Shown piece by piece: positions 21,696 through 30,122 of a stretch of 46,591 nt of DNA (position 1 is the first letter of the stretch; every line of letters begins with the position of its first letter). The DNA comes from CAVRJC01 sp964505725. Lineage in GTDB: Bacteria > Actinomycetota > Acidimicrobiia > IMCC26256 > DASPTH01. Both the position numbers and the translations under genes were made by a program. Below the pieces are notes generated by a model. The model saw only the letters and a program-made list of their open reading frames with translations. It was not told the DNA's origin and did no database searches. Where the stretch lies: contig CAZDJK010000023.1 of the NCBI GenBank assembly GCA_964505725.1, forward strand, positions 1 through 46,591, given 5' to 3'.

Positions 21696-23519
21696 ATGTG
21701 CGGCATCGCCGGGTTCGCCGGCTTCGATCCCGATCGGCTCGACCGCATGCTCCGCTCGATCGTGCACCGGGGCCCGGACGGGTCCGGGGTCGACCACGGC
21801 CCGCACTTCTCGATCGGGATGCGGCGGCTCGCGATCATCGACGTCGACGGTGGCGACCAGCCGCTCTTCTCCGACGACGGCAACCTCGCGCTGGTCTTCA
21901 ACGGCGAGATCTACAACCACCGTGAGCTCCGTCACGCGCTCGAGGCCCGCGGCCGCCGGTTCCGCACCGACCACTCCGACACCGAGGTGATCCTGCGCGG
22001 CTTCGAGGAATGGGGCCCGGCGGTCGTCGACCACCTCACGGGCATGTTCGCATTTGCGATCAGCGACCACGAGCGCGGCGAGCTGTTCCTCGCCCGCGAC
22101 CGGCTCGGCATCAAGCCGCTGTACTACGTCGACGGGCCGAACGGGTTCGCGTTCGCGTCCGAGCTGAAGGCCCTGTTCCAGGATCCGCGCGTGCCTCGCG
22201 CGCCGAATCTCGATGTCGTGCGGCGGTTCCTGCTCTTCCGGGTGCACGACGACGGCGAGGACACGTTCTTCGACGGGGTGAAGCGGCTCCTCCCCGCCCA
22301 CACGATGATCGTGCGACCCGACGGCGTGGCGAAGGTCGAGCGGTACTGGAACCCCGAGGTGAACCCGGAGTTCGCGTCGAGCCGCTCCGACGACTCTTAC
22401 GCCGCCGAGTTCGCCGACCGCTACGAGCGCGTGGTGGCGCGTCACCTGATCTCCGACGTCCCCGTCGGCGTCCCGTTGTCGGGCGGCCTCGACTCGAGCG
22501 GCGTCGTGGCGACCATGGCCCGGCTCATGACCGGCGGGACCGACCTCCACACCGAAGGCCTGTTCAGCTTCTCGGCCCTGTACCCGGGCCAGACCATCGA
22601 CGAGAGCGAGTTCATCCACCAGGTCGAGCGCGAGGTCGGGACCGTCCCCCACTACGCGTACCCCCAGCTCGACCAGTTCTGGGACGAGATCATGGAGTGG
22701 GTCTGGTTCCAGGAGGAGCCGACGATCGCGTCGGCGCCCTACGCCTACTACTGCGTCTACCGGCTCGCGAGCCGGCACGTGAAGGTGATGGTGTCGGGAA
22801 ACGGCGGCGACGAGCTGCTCGCGGGCTACATCCCGTACTTCCGCGCCTACCTCACGTCCGCGTTCGACCAGCGCCACTTCCTCGCGCCCGCCCGGGAGAT
22901 CGTGAAGGGTTGGGACCTCTACCGCAAGTACTTCGCCGAGGTCGCGCGTGCGCGCCTGCCCGGCCGCGCACCGGCGGTGACGGCGCGCGAGCTGCTCCGC
23001 GCGGGCCCCGAGGTGTCGGCCGCTCGGTGGTCGGCGGAGCGCAACCTCAACGAGCGGCTGGCGAGCGACGTGCTCGCGTACTCGACCCCGAACCTGCTCC
23101 GCTACGAGGACAAGAACTCCATGGCGTTCTCGATCGAGGCGCGCGTGCCGTTCCTCGACCACGAGCTGGTCGAGTTCATCTTCTCGCTGCCGATCGACCA
23201 GAAGATCAAGGGCGGGTGGAACCGCGCCGTCTACCGGCGGGCGATGGCGGGCCGCATGCCGGAGAAGAGCCGCATGCGCCGCTCCAAGATCGGCTTCACC
23301 AACCCGGACATCACCTGGATGCGGGCCAAGGCGCCCGAGATCAGGGACATCTTCTCCTCGGCGGCGCTCGCCGGCCGTGAGCTGTACGACACCGACGCGC
23401 TCGGGTCGGCCTGGGACGAGTACCTCGCCGGGCGTCCGGGCGATGGGCTCATCTTCTGGCGCGTGCTCGTGACCGAGCTGTGGATGCGCCGGTACCTCGA
23501 CCAGGAGGTACAGGTGTGA
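21696..23519 (+). CDS. asnB: Asparagine synthetase B-type glutamine amidotransferase
   Basis: 607 residues. Cys2 (MCGIAGFAGF) is the class II glutaminase nucleophile; HRGPDGSG, LVFNGEIYNHRELR and the LFLARDRLGIKPLYY strand follow. The ATP-pyrophosphatase domain has VPLSGGLDSSGVVATM near residue 260 and MVSGNGGDELLAGY. In actinobacteria such enzymes make asparagine or amidate other carboxylates (for example meso-diaminopimelate or natural products). The downstream CofE-like gene starts by GTGA overlap with its stop, and an LLM oxidoreductase follows, so its partner reaction may be specialised. Confidence 0.9.
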   Translation: MCGIAGFAGFDPDRLDRMLRSIVHRGPDGSGVDHGPHFSIGMRRLAIIDVDGGDQPLFSDDGNLALVFNGEIYNHRELRHALEARGRRFRTDHSDTEVILRGFEEWGPAVVDHLTGMFAFAISDHERGELFLARDRLGIKPLYYVDGPNGFAFASELKALFQDPRVPRAPNLDVVRRFLLFRVHDDGEDTFFDGVKRLLPAHTMIVRPDGVAKVERYWNPEVNPEFASSRSDDSYAAEFADRYERVVARHLISDVPVGVPLSGGLDSSGVVATMARLMTGGTDLHTEGLFSFSALYPGQTIDESEFIHQVEREVGTVPHYAYPQLDQFWDEIMEWVWFQEEPTIASAPYAYYCVYRLASRHVKVMVSGNGGDELLAGYIPYFRAYLTSAFDQRHFLAPAREIVKGWDLYRKYFAEVARARLPGRAPAVTARELLRAGPEVSAARWSAERNLNERLASDVLAYSTPNLLRYEDKNSMAFSIEARVPFLDHELVEFIFSLPIDQKIKGGWNRAVYRRAMAGRMPEKSRMRRSKIGFTNPDITWMRAKAPEIRDIFSSAALAGRELYDTDALGSAWDEYLAGRPGDGLIFWRVLVTELWMRRYLDQEVQV

Positions 23520-24208
23520 CCGCCCCGCCCGAGCCGGACGTACGCGTGCACGGCACCACGTGGACGCGTCGCCCGGTGGAGACGCACCTCATCCACATCA
23601 AGGAGCCGCTCGCCCCCGTTGTCGAGCGCTACGTGGCGCCGCTCCTGCAGGACGGCGACTGGCTCGCGGTGTCCGAGAAGTTCGTGACCATCTCGCAGGG
23701 TCGGGTCATCCACCAGTCCGTGGTGCACCCCGGCGCGCTCGCGAGGCTGATCGTGCGGGGGGTGACCAAGCACGCCGACGACGTCGGGTACTCCGACCCG
23801 CGCAAGATGCAGGTCGCGATCATGCAGGCGGGCTGGTTCCGAATGTTCGCCGCCATGGTCGTCGGAGGGACGACGCGGCTGCTGGGCCGGCGCGGCGACT
23901 TCTACCGCGTCGCCGGCCACCGTATCTCCGAGATCGACGGCTTCAACCCGGCGACGGTCAAGCCGTTCGACGAGTTCGCCATGCTCGGGCCCGAGGACCC
24001 GGCGCGGGCCGCGGCCGACCTCGCGGCAACCGCGGGGTGCCCGGTCGCGGTGGTCGACGCCAACAACATCAACGTCGAGGTGCTGGGCACGAGCCCCGGG
24101 TTCCCGCTCGACGTGGCAACCGTGCGCGAGGTGCTGCTCGACAACCCGATGGGCCAGGGTGACGAGCGCACGCCGATCGTGATCGTGCGCGCGAAGCCGG
24201 TCGGGTGA
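23516..24208 (+). CDS. CofE-like (F420-0:gamma-glutamyl ligase family) protein
   Basis: A 230-residue divergent member of the F420 ligase fold. LLQDGDWLAVSEKFVTISQG matches the N-terminal CofE pattern (dgDvlvVsskivskaeGr), and PVAVVDANNINVEVLG aligns with the CofE DTNG metal/GTP loop but reads DANN. The MRK-type middle with MVVGGTTRLLGRRGDFYRVA is not typical. It probably does not perform the standard F420 glutamylation. GTG at 23516 overlaps the asnB stop; the LLM gene follows 12 nt later. A ligase acting on a glutamate-containing or acid substrate is the best guess. Confidence 0.7.
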   Translation: MTAPPEPDVRVHGTTWTRRPVETHLIHIKEPLAPVVERYVAPLLQDGDWLAVSEKFVTISQGRVIHQSVVHPGALARLIVRGVTKHADDVGYSDPRKMQVAIMQAGWFRMFAAMVVGGTTRLLGRRGDFYRVAGHRISEIDGFNPATVKPFDEFAMLGPEDPARAAADLAATAGCPVAVVDANNINVEVLGTSPGFPLDVATVREVLLDNPMGQGDERTPIVIVRAKPVG

Positions 24209-24220
24209 GAGAGTGGGCCC

Positions 24221-25192
24221 ATGAGCGACGCGACCCTCCCCCGCCGGTACGGCATCACCATCCCGTTCGACGGCATCCCGCTGCACGAGCACCGCGAGTG
24301 GATCGAGCTGCTCGCCGATCGCGGGTTCACCGACGTGTCCTGCGGCGAGGCGGGCGGGCCCGACGGGTTCACGCCGCTCGCGCTGACCGCGGCGTGGGCG
24401 CCCACGTTGCGGCTGTCCAACTCGATCATCCCGGTGTTCACGCGCGGGCCTGCCGTGCTCGCGCAGTCCATCGCCACGCTGTGCGACGCCGCGCCGGGAC
24501 GGGTGGTGGTCGGGATCGGATCGTCGTCGAACGTGATCGTCGAGAGCTGGAACGGCATCCCGTTCGACCGCCCCTACTCGCGTGTGCGCGACACGATCCG
24601 GTTCCTGCGCGCCGCGCTCGCGGGCGAGAAGATCACGGAGAAGTACGACACGTTCACCGTCAATGGCTTCCGCCTGGAGCTCGTCCCCGCGGAACCGCCG
24701 CCCATCCTGGTGGCCGCGCTGCGCCAGAAGATGCTCCGCCTCGCCGGCACCGAGGGCGACGGCGTGGTGCTCAATTGGCTCTCGCCGGGCGACATGCCCC
24801 GGATCACCGCCGAGGTCGGGCCGGGCAAGGAGATCGTGTGCCGCACGTTCGTGGTCCCCACCGGGGACTTCGGTGTAGTGCGCCAGATCGCGACGCGGCA
24901 CATGAACGCGTACCTGAACGTGCCGGTGTACCGCGCGTTCCAGGAGTGGCTCGGCCGCACCGAGGTGCTCACGCCGATGTGGGACGCGTGGGCCGCGGGT
25001 GACCGCAAGAAGGCGACCGAGGTGATCCCCGACGAGCTGATCGACGAGCTCATCATCTGGGGTGACGAGTCCCGCATCCGCGCGGGAATGGACCGCTACA
25101 TCGAGGCCGGCGTGACCACGCCGACGCCCAAGGTCCTCGTCCCCGGGCCCGACGCGGCGCGGCGCGCGATCGACGCGCTCGGGCCGGCGTAG
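24221..25192 (+). CDS. LLM-class F420-dependent oxidoreductase
   Basis: 323 residues of the luciferase-like TIM-barrel family. Visible are GFTDVSCGEAGGPDGFTPLA, LRLSNSIIPVFTRGPAVLAQ, the phosphate loop region GRVVVGIGSSSNVIVESWNG and PILVAALRQKMLRLAG. Third gene of the asnB/CofE-like/LLM run, with a 12-nt gap from the ligase gene, so cotranscription is likely. Cofactor F420 is inferred from the family branch and from the genome type. The substrate is unknown. Confidence 0.85.
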   Translation: MSDATLPRRYGITIPFDGIPLHEHREWIELLADRGFTDVSCGEAGGPDGFTPLALTAAWAPTLRLSNSIIPVFTRGPAVLAQSIATLCDAAPGRVVVGIGSSSNVIVESWNGIPFDRPYSRVRDTIRFLRAALAGEKITEKYDTFTVNGFRLELVPAEPPPILVAALRQKMLRLAGTEGDGVVLNWLSPGDMPRITAEVGPGKEIVCRTFVVPTGDFGVVRQIATRHMNAYLNVPVYRAFQEWLGRTEVLTPMWDAWAAGDRKKATEVIPDELIDELIIWGDESRIRAGMDRYIEAGVTTPTPKVLVPGPDAARRAIDALGPA

Positions 25193-25199
25193 CGGCGCG

Positions 25200-25922
25200 C
25201 TAGCGAGTCCCCGCGACGCGGAGCGCGTCGAGCACCGCGACGTCGCCGAACACCTCGAGCGCGTCGACCGGGCCGCGTCCCCACAGGTAGAGGTCGAGGT
25301 CGGACGCGGTGCCGCGGGCGGCGACGTCGCCCTTGGCGTGCACGGGCTCGACCGCGATCCCGTCGGGTGTGCGGGTCACGAGCCACTCGCCGTCGACGTC
25401 GGTGCAGTGGAGGTGCACGGTCTCCCCATTGCCGCCGCCGGCGCGCGCTCCCCGCCGTGCCAGGAGCGCGAGCCACTCGTCGATGCCGTCGGCGGCGAGC
25501 GCGCCCCCGAGCGGCTCTGCGGTTCCCGCGGCACCCTGCGCGTCCCACCGGTGCACCGCGGTCTCCTGGGCCTGACGGCGGAGCCAGAACGCGACGGTGC
25601 CGTCGAGCCCGAAGGTCCACAGCGGTGTGGCCGGGTCGGCAGCTTCGAGCACCGCGACGAGCACGACGGCGCCGTCGCGGAACCACGGCAGGAGCTCGGC
25701 GTCGGCGATCGCGGGCGGGTCGCCGAACGGCAACCGTTCCTGGGCCGCGGTGCGCACGATCTCGGCCGCCCAGCGGTGCACGTTGCCGACGTGCACGACG
25801 AGGTCCTTCATCGTCCACCCCGGGCACGACTCGACGTCGGTGTCGAGCCCGACCGCCTCGGCCGCGGCCGCGAGCCGATCGGACTCGGCGCGGACCGTCT
25901 CGGTGTATTCGTGCTGCTCCAC
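25200..25922 (-). CDS. Mycothiol-dependent maleylpyruvate isomerase-family protein
   Basis: 240 residues with the MDMPI N-terminal DinB-like domain (CPGWTMKDLVVHVGNVHRWA, His44 and His49) and the second metal-site helix QAQETAVHRWDAQG (Glu120, His124), then an MDMPI C-terminal domain ending in LYLWGRGPVDALEVFGD. The family uses mycothiol as thiol cofactor, which supports an actinobacterial host. The exact reaction is unknown. It converges tightly with the LLM gene (7 nt) and follows the SRAP gene by 9 nt on the same strand. Confidence 0.85.
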   Translation of the reverse strand: MEQHEYTETVRAESDRLAAAAEAVGLDTDVESCPGWTMKDLVVHVGNVHRWAAEIVRTAAQERLPFGDPPAIADAELLPWFRDGAVVLVAVLEAADPATPLWTFGLDGTVAFWLRRQAQETAVHRWDAQGAAGTAEPLGGALAADGIDEWLALLARRGARAGGGNGETVHLHCTDVDGEWLVTRTPDGIAVEPVHAKGDVAARGTASDLDLYLWGRGPVDALEVFGDVAVLDALRVAGTR

Positions 25923-25931
25923 GCCGGGAGA

Positions 25932-26660
25932 CTAGGCCGACACCGGTCGGAGCAGGTCGGGGTCGTTGTTCTCGGGCTTGTTGACCCGGGGGCTCACCGC
26001 GTACAGCTCGAGCCAGTCCTCGGGAGCCGGGCGCAGCATGGCGAGGAGGACGTCGGCGTCGTGGACTGCCGGATCGAGCCAGGCGTCCCACGCGCCGGGA
26101 TCGAGCATCGCCGGCATGCGGTCGTGGATCGGCGCGAGCAGCGCATTGGCGGCGGTGGTGACGATCGCGCACGTGCGCAGCCAGGCGCCGGGTGCGTCGC
26201 GGTCGGCGACCGTTTCGTCGCGCCAGATCTCCCAGAGCCCTGCGAACGCCATCGGCTCGCGGTCGCGTCGGCGCACCAGGTACGGCTGGCGCACCGGTCG
26301 GCGTCGCGGCGCGCCGGGATCGTTCTCCTTCGCCGTCCACTCGTAGAACGCGTCGGCGGGCACGATGCAGCGCCGCCGGGCGAACGCGGTCTTGTACGAG
26401 CCCGCGGTGGCCACGGTCTCCGCACGCGCGTTGATCCTGCGGTCGCCGACTCCGGGGTCCTTCGCCCACGACGGCACCAGCCCCCACCGCACGAGTGACA
26501 CGGCGCGCGACGCGGTCCGGGGCCGGTCGCGCACGATCGGCACCAGCGCTCGCGGCGTGACGTTGTAGTCCGGCTCGTGCGCCTCGAAGTCGACCTCGGT
26601 CGCCCCGAACCGCTCGGCGAGGAGCTGCGGAGACGACGCCACCACGTAGCGTCCGCACAC
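25932..26660 (-). CDS. SRAP-domain protein (HMCES/YedK-like abasic-site crosslinker)
   Basis: 242 residues. Cys2 (MCGRYVVASS) is the residue that forms a thiazolidine link with abasic sites in single-stranded DNA. Asn33 (YNVTPR), Glu107 (ADAFYEW) and His179 (APIHDRMP) complete the known active site, and RINARAET and CIVPADAFYEW are family signatures. It protects DNA during replication across abasic sites. ATG at 26658-26660. The MDMPI gene follows closely, so the pair may be cotranscribed. A long inverted repeat lies just upstream. Confidence 0.92.
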   Translation of the reverse strand: MCGRYVVASSPQLLAERFGATEVDFEAHEPDYNVTPRALVPIVRDRPRTASRAVSLVRWGLVPSWAKDPGVGDRRINARAETVATAGSYKTAFARRRCIVPADAFYEWTAKENDPGAPRRRPVRQPYLVRRRDREPMAFAGLWEIWRDETVADRDAPGAWLRTCAIVTTAANALLAPIHDRMPAMLDPGAWDAWLDPAVHDADVLLAMLRPAPEDWLELYAVSPRVNKPENNDPDLLRPVSA

Positions 26661-26693
26661 GGGTCCAGTTCTATCCGAGCGAACCGGGCCCCG

Positions 26694-26750
26694 CGCGATT
26701 CATTGTCGGATTCGCGTCCTCTGCGAGCGCGGAGATGACAATGAATCGCG
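26694..26750. repeat. Perfect 14-bp inverted repeat with 29-nt spacer
   Basis: CGCGATTCATTGTC at 26694-26707 is repeated inverted as GACAATGAATCGCG at 26737-26750. It lies 34 nt upstream of the SRAP start and 30 nt downstream of the DUF3052 stop, both on the minus strand. It could be a terminator-like hairpin for DUF3052 or a regulatory site for the SRAP gene. No U-tract is visible. The arms are AT-richer than the surroundings. Confidence 0.7.
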
Positions 26751-26780
26751 ATCGGGCGGCTGGCGGTCGGCTCGAGCGGA

Positions 26781-27206
26781 TCAGGCGTGGGGGCGCGGGC
26801 GGTCGGAGAGCCGGTAGACGAACCGCAGCCCCGACCAGGTGCCGTCGATGGCGGCGACCTTGTTGTCGACGAGCCCGCACGCGAGGCCGACCTGCTGGAC
26901 CCGCTCGAAGGCGAGATCGGTCGCCACCCCGGAGGTCTTCTTCGGCCACGCGACCCACAGGCCGCCATCGGGCTCGAGCGCCCGGGCGATACCCGGGAAA
27001 CGGCGGGCGAGCTCGGCGTGGCGCGTCACGAAGAAGAGCACGACGTCGAGGCGGCCCCGGGCCTGGGCCCGCAGCCGGACGTGGGGCGGAAGGCTTCCGA
27101 GGGTCCGCTCGAACCCGGCGGGTGCCGACACGAGCGCCACCCGCGCACCCGGTTTGATCCCGAGCTTGCGCGGCAACGGCGTACCCGAGTAGCCGGCGCT
27201 CGTCAC
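26781..27206 (-). CDS. DUF3052 family protein
   Basis: A 141-residue actinobacterial protein of unknown function: SGTPLPRKLGIKPGARVALV near the N-terminus, LDVVLFFVTRHAELARRFPG, LWVAWPKKTSGVATDLAFE and WSGLRFVYRLSDR at the end. I chose the GTG at 27204-27206 because VTSAGYSGTPLPRKLG is the usual start and 141 residues is the usual length. The related pattern in actinobacteria is a small SAM-methyltransferase-like or degenerate fold. It is divergent from the peroxiredoxin gene with 253 nt between them. Confidence 0.85.
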   Translation of the reverse strand: MTSAGYSGTPLPRKLGIKPGARVALVSAPAGFERTLGSLPPHVRLRAQARGRLDVVLFFVTRHAELARRFPGIARALEPDGGLWVAWPKKTSGVATDLAFERVQQVGLACGLVDNKVAAIDGTWSGLRFVYRLSDRPRPHA

Positions 27207-27459
27207 GCGGCTCGCCCTCCACTGTGTTCGTCCACGCGCGCCTGCTCCCGGGATCGACGCCCTCGCGCCAAAGGCGCCACCATTCATCGCGGGAGCGGCG
27301 GTGTCAACCAGCCCGTGGCAGGCCCGTCTCCCGTCGCCCCATTTCCCGACCTTTTCACTCCGCTTTTCGCCGCGCCGCGACTATGGTCCACAGCACGCAG
27401 TCGGCGGCGCGACGCACGTCGCCGGCAACGACGAAAGCAGCATCAGAGGAGGCACGAGC

Positions 27460-28095
27460 ATGCCGGTTCGCCTGGGCGACGACGCCCCCAACTTCACCGC
27501 AGAGACCACCGAGGGCACCATCAACCTGTACGACTACCTCGGGGACGGCTGGGGGATGCTGTTCTCGCATCCGAAGGACTTCACGCCGGTGTGCACCACC
27601 GAGCTCGGCGCCTTTGCCAAGCGCAAGGGCGACTTCGACCAGCGCGGGGTCAAGCTGATCGGCGTGAGCGTCGACCCACTCGACTCGCACCGGGGCTGGG
27701 CCTCGGACATCGAGGAGACGCAGGGCGCGGCGCTCAACTACCCGCTGATCGCCGACCCCGAGCGCAAGGTCGCCGACCTCTACGACATGATCCACCCGAA
27801 CGCCAACGACACCCTCACGGTGCGCTCGGTGTTCATCAACGGCCCGGACAAGAAGGTGAAGCTCATCATCACCTACCCGGCGAGCACCGGCCGCAACGTC
27901 GACGAGCTCCTCCGGGTGATCGACTCGCTCCAGCTCACCGCCAACTACCAGGTCGCCACCCCGGTGAACTGGTCGCAGGGCGAGGACGTCATCATCGTCC
28001 CCGCGGTCTCCGACGAGGATGCCAAGGGCAAGTTCCCGAAGGGCTGGAAGACGCTCAAGCCGTACCTCCGGGTCACCCCGCAGCCCGACAAGTAG
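27460..28095 (+). CDS. 1-Cys peroxiredoxin (Prx6 type)
   Basis: 211 residues. The peroxidatic cysteine is Cys45 in SHPKDFTPVCTTELGAF, with the Pro, Thr and later Arg of the active site. No other cysteine is present, so no resolving Cys. ALNYPLIADPERKVADLYDM and VRSVFINGPDKKVKLIITY are typical, as is the long C-terminal domain ending GWKTLKPYLRVTP. It reduces hydrogen peroxide and alkyl hydroperoxides, probably recycled by a low-molecular-weight thiol such as mycothiol. ATG at 27460 has an AGAGGAGG site. Confidence 0.95.
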   Translation: MPVRLGDDAPNFTAETTEGTINLYDYLGDGWGMLFSHPKDFTPVCTTELGAFAKRKGDFDQRGVKLIGVSVDPLDSHRGWASDIEETQGAALNYPLIADPERKVADLYDMIHPNANDTLTVRSVFINGPDKKVKLIITYPASTGRNVDELLRVIDSLQLTANYQVATPVNWSQGEDVIIVPAVSDEDAKGKFPKGWKTLKPYLRVTPQPDK

Positions 28096-28218
28096 CCGAT
28101 CGCCCACTGTTCACGCGGCCGTCGGGAGACGGTCGCGTGGACGTGACCGGCCGGAAACGTCCGGCGACCACACTCGGGGGGACCGACCAGCAACGGGGGG
28201 AGACGGAGGCATGCACCG

Positions 28219-28623
28219 ATGCTGCAACGCACCCCCCACCCCGATCCCCTCGCCCGCGTCCCGCTCTTCGAGGGGCTGACGCGCCGGGAGCTCGCGCTCG
28301 CGGCGCAACTCTCCACCCTGGTGGAACTTCCGGCCGGTCGCGTCCTGGCATGGGAAGGCGATGTCGGCGCCGAGTTCTTCGTGGTGCTCGACGGTGCGGT
28401 CGACGTGATCCAGCGCGGGAACGTCGTCGCGACGCGGGGGCCGGGCTCGCCGCTCGGCGAGATCGCCCTGCTCGGCGAGCGGCCGCGCACCGCCACGCTG
28501 GTGGCGAGCGCACCATTGCGCGCGGTCGTGGCCAACGCCCGCGAGTTTCGCGGGATCGTCGACGCGCTCCCGCAGGTGGAGGCGCGCCTCCAGGCCACGA
28601 TGGCGCAACGACTGGCGGCATGA
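28219..28623 (+). CDS. Stand-alone cyclic-nucleotide-binding domain protein
   Basis: 134 residues made almost only of a Crp-like beta-roll: VPLFEGLTRRELALAAQLST, FVVLDGAVDVIQRGN and the phosphate-binding cassette GEIALLGERPRTATLVA. There is no helix-turn-helix and no membrane segment, so it is not a Crp/FNR regulator. Such single-domain proteins may sense cAMP or cGMP, or may have lost ligand binding; the cassette keeps the key Glu and the RPRTA arginines. About 120 nt separates it from the peroxiredoxin, on the same strand. Confidence 0.82.
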   Translation: MLQRTPHPDPLARVPLFEGLTRRELALAAQLSTLVELPAGRVLAWEGDVGAEFFVVLDGAVDVIQRGNVVATRGPGSPLGEIALLGERPRTATLVASAPLRAVVANAREFRGIVDALPQVEARLQATMAQRLAA

Positions 28624-28723
28624 GACGGGCCCCGGCCGTCCGAACCGGGGCTCGCTGGCGGCGGCGGCACCGATTCCCGCCGCTCCGGCCGTTCGGTCAC
28701 GCGCCGCTCACGTGGCCCCACAC

Positions 28724-29908
28724 CTAGAGGTACTGGGTGGGCTCCACGGGCGTGCCGTTGACGCGCACCTCGAAGTGGAGATGGCACCCGGTGGACTTCC
28801 CGGTCGACCCCACGTAGCCGATCACCTGCCCCTGGCTCACGGTCTGGCCCTGCGTGACCGCGATCGACGACTGGTGGCCGTAGAGCGTGGCGAGCCCCCC
28901 ACCGTGGTTGATGATGGTCATGTTCCCGTAGCCGCCGCTCTGCGATTCGGACAGCGTCTCGAACACGACCCCGGTGCCGGCCGCCTTGATCGGCGTGCCA
29001 CAGGACGCCCCGAAGTCGACCCCGGTGTGGAACTCGCTCCCGCCGGTGACGGGATCGGTCCGTTCGCCGAACGGGCTGGTGATGGGCGCGCTCACCGGGC
29101 GGATGAACCGTCCACTCCCGAGCGGCGCGATCCCGGCCGCGCTCCGCAGGCTGGCGGCGATGCGGTCCGACTCGGCGCTCAGGTCGGCTTCGAGCGCGTC
29201 CTGCTGCGACTGCAGACCGGCGACGAGGTCGTGGGTCTGCTGCTCGGTGGACGCGACCTCCGACTGGGACGCCGCAGCCTGGGCCTGGAGCGCGTCGAGC
29301 TGTGCCTTCTCGCTGGCCGCCGCGTCGCGGGCGTCGTCGGCTGCCTTCTGCTGGACCTCGACCTGGGCCTGCTGCTGCTGGAGCGCGTCCCGTAGGCGGG
29401 TGACCGTCGCGGCGTCCCCCTGCCGCCGGTCCGAGACGCGGCGTAGGTAGTGCTGGCCCTCGACGAACTCGCCCGATCCCGCAGCGCGGAACAGGGCGAG
29501 CATCTGGCTCGCATCGTGGTGCTGGTAGAGCTGGAGCGCGCTGTTCCGTATGTCGCGCTTGGCCTGCTGGAGCTGCTTGGTGGTCGCCGCGACCTTCGCC
29601 TGGAGGTCGGCGGCGGCGGCGGCGAGCCGGTCGGCGTCCGCCTGCGCGGACGCGAGCTGGTCGGCGGCGGCGGCGACGCGGGCGTCGATCGCAGCGAGCG
29701 CGGAGTCCTGAGCCTGCTTCTTGCTCTGGAGGTTGGCGAGCTGGCTGCGGGCGGCCGCTTCCGCCGACGAGGTCTCGTCGAGCTGGTGCTGGAGCTGGCA
29801 CTGCTTCGTGCTGCTGCACTGCTGTGCGGACCCGGGAGGGGCGGCGGTCACCAGCCCTGCGCCGGCCAACGCCGCGGCCGCGAGGAGGTAGTGAGCACAC
29901 CTCCGCAT
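28724..29908 (-). CDS. EnvC-like coiled-coil M23 peptidoglycan endopeptidase
   Basis: About 394 residues: a signal peptide (RRCAHYLLAAAALAGAGLVT), a long Ala/Gln-rich coiled coil from about residue 40 to 260, and a C-terminal M23 domain. The zinc site looks intact: EFHTGVDFG (His, Asp), LYGHQSS and CHLHFEV (HxH). In many bacteria FtsEX activates this type of protein at the division site; the gene is downstream of ftsE and ftsX on the same strand, about 215 nt away. I chose the ATG at 29906-29908 because it starts right before the signal peptide. Confidence 0.88.
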   Translation of the reverse strand: MRRCAHYLLAAAALAGAGLVTAAPPGSAQQCSSTKQCQLQHQLDETSSAEAAARSQLANLQSKKQAQDSALAAIDARVAAAADQLASAQADADRLAAAAADLQAKVAATTKQLQQAKRDIRNSALQLYQHHDASQMLALFRAAGSGEFVEGQHYLRRVSDRRQGDAATVTRLRDALQQQQAQVEVQQKAADDARDAAASEKAQLDALQAQAAASQSEVASTEQQTHDLVAGLQSQQDALEADLSAESDRIAASLRSAAGIAPLGSGRFIRPVSAPITSPFGERTDPVTGGSEFHTGVDFGASCGTPIKAAGTGVVFETLSESQSGGYGNMTIINHGGGLATLYGHQSSIAVTQGQTVSQGQVIGYVGSTGKSTGCHLHFEVRVNGTPVEPTQYL

Positions 29909-30032
29909 GCGCGCATCGTACGCAACACTGCCCACATGAGCAACACGGACCACAGCAGCCCCAGAAGTCGGCCTCCAGGCTGGTTGTCGGCAGCCACCCG
30001 GCCCGGCCTGAGCGCCGCGGCGGGACCAGAGG

Positions 30033-30120
30033 CCGTCCGCAGGCGAGCGCAGCGAGGCGGAGGCGGCACCGAGCGAGCGACCGGGAGGCGGGTATCCCGC
30101 CGAGCAGCGAGCGAGGCAGA
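30033..30120. repeat. Dispersed GC-rich palindromic repeat, copy after ftsX
   Basis: The core AGGCGGGTATCCCGCCGAG and its tail to 30119 (34 nt) match 43136-43169 exactly in the opposite orientation, and similarity extends back to about 30033 through GAGCG/AGCGAG-rich sequence. The core contains the hairpin GGCGGG-TAT-CCCGCC. This copy starts 3 nt beyond the ftsX stop codon, on its 3' side. Two more copies lie inside the membrane protein gene at 43.1-43.3 kb. Confidence 0.75.
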
Positions 30121-30122
30121 GA

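Noticed and set aside
20841..23162. Minus-strand open frame of 773 codons over the amidohydrolase and asnB
   Set aside because: It crosses two genes with unmistakable families; no independent evidence.
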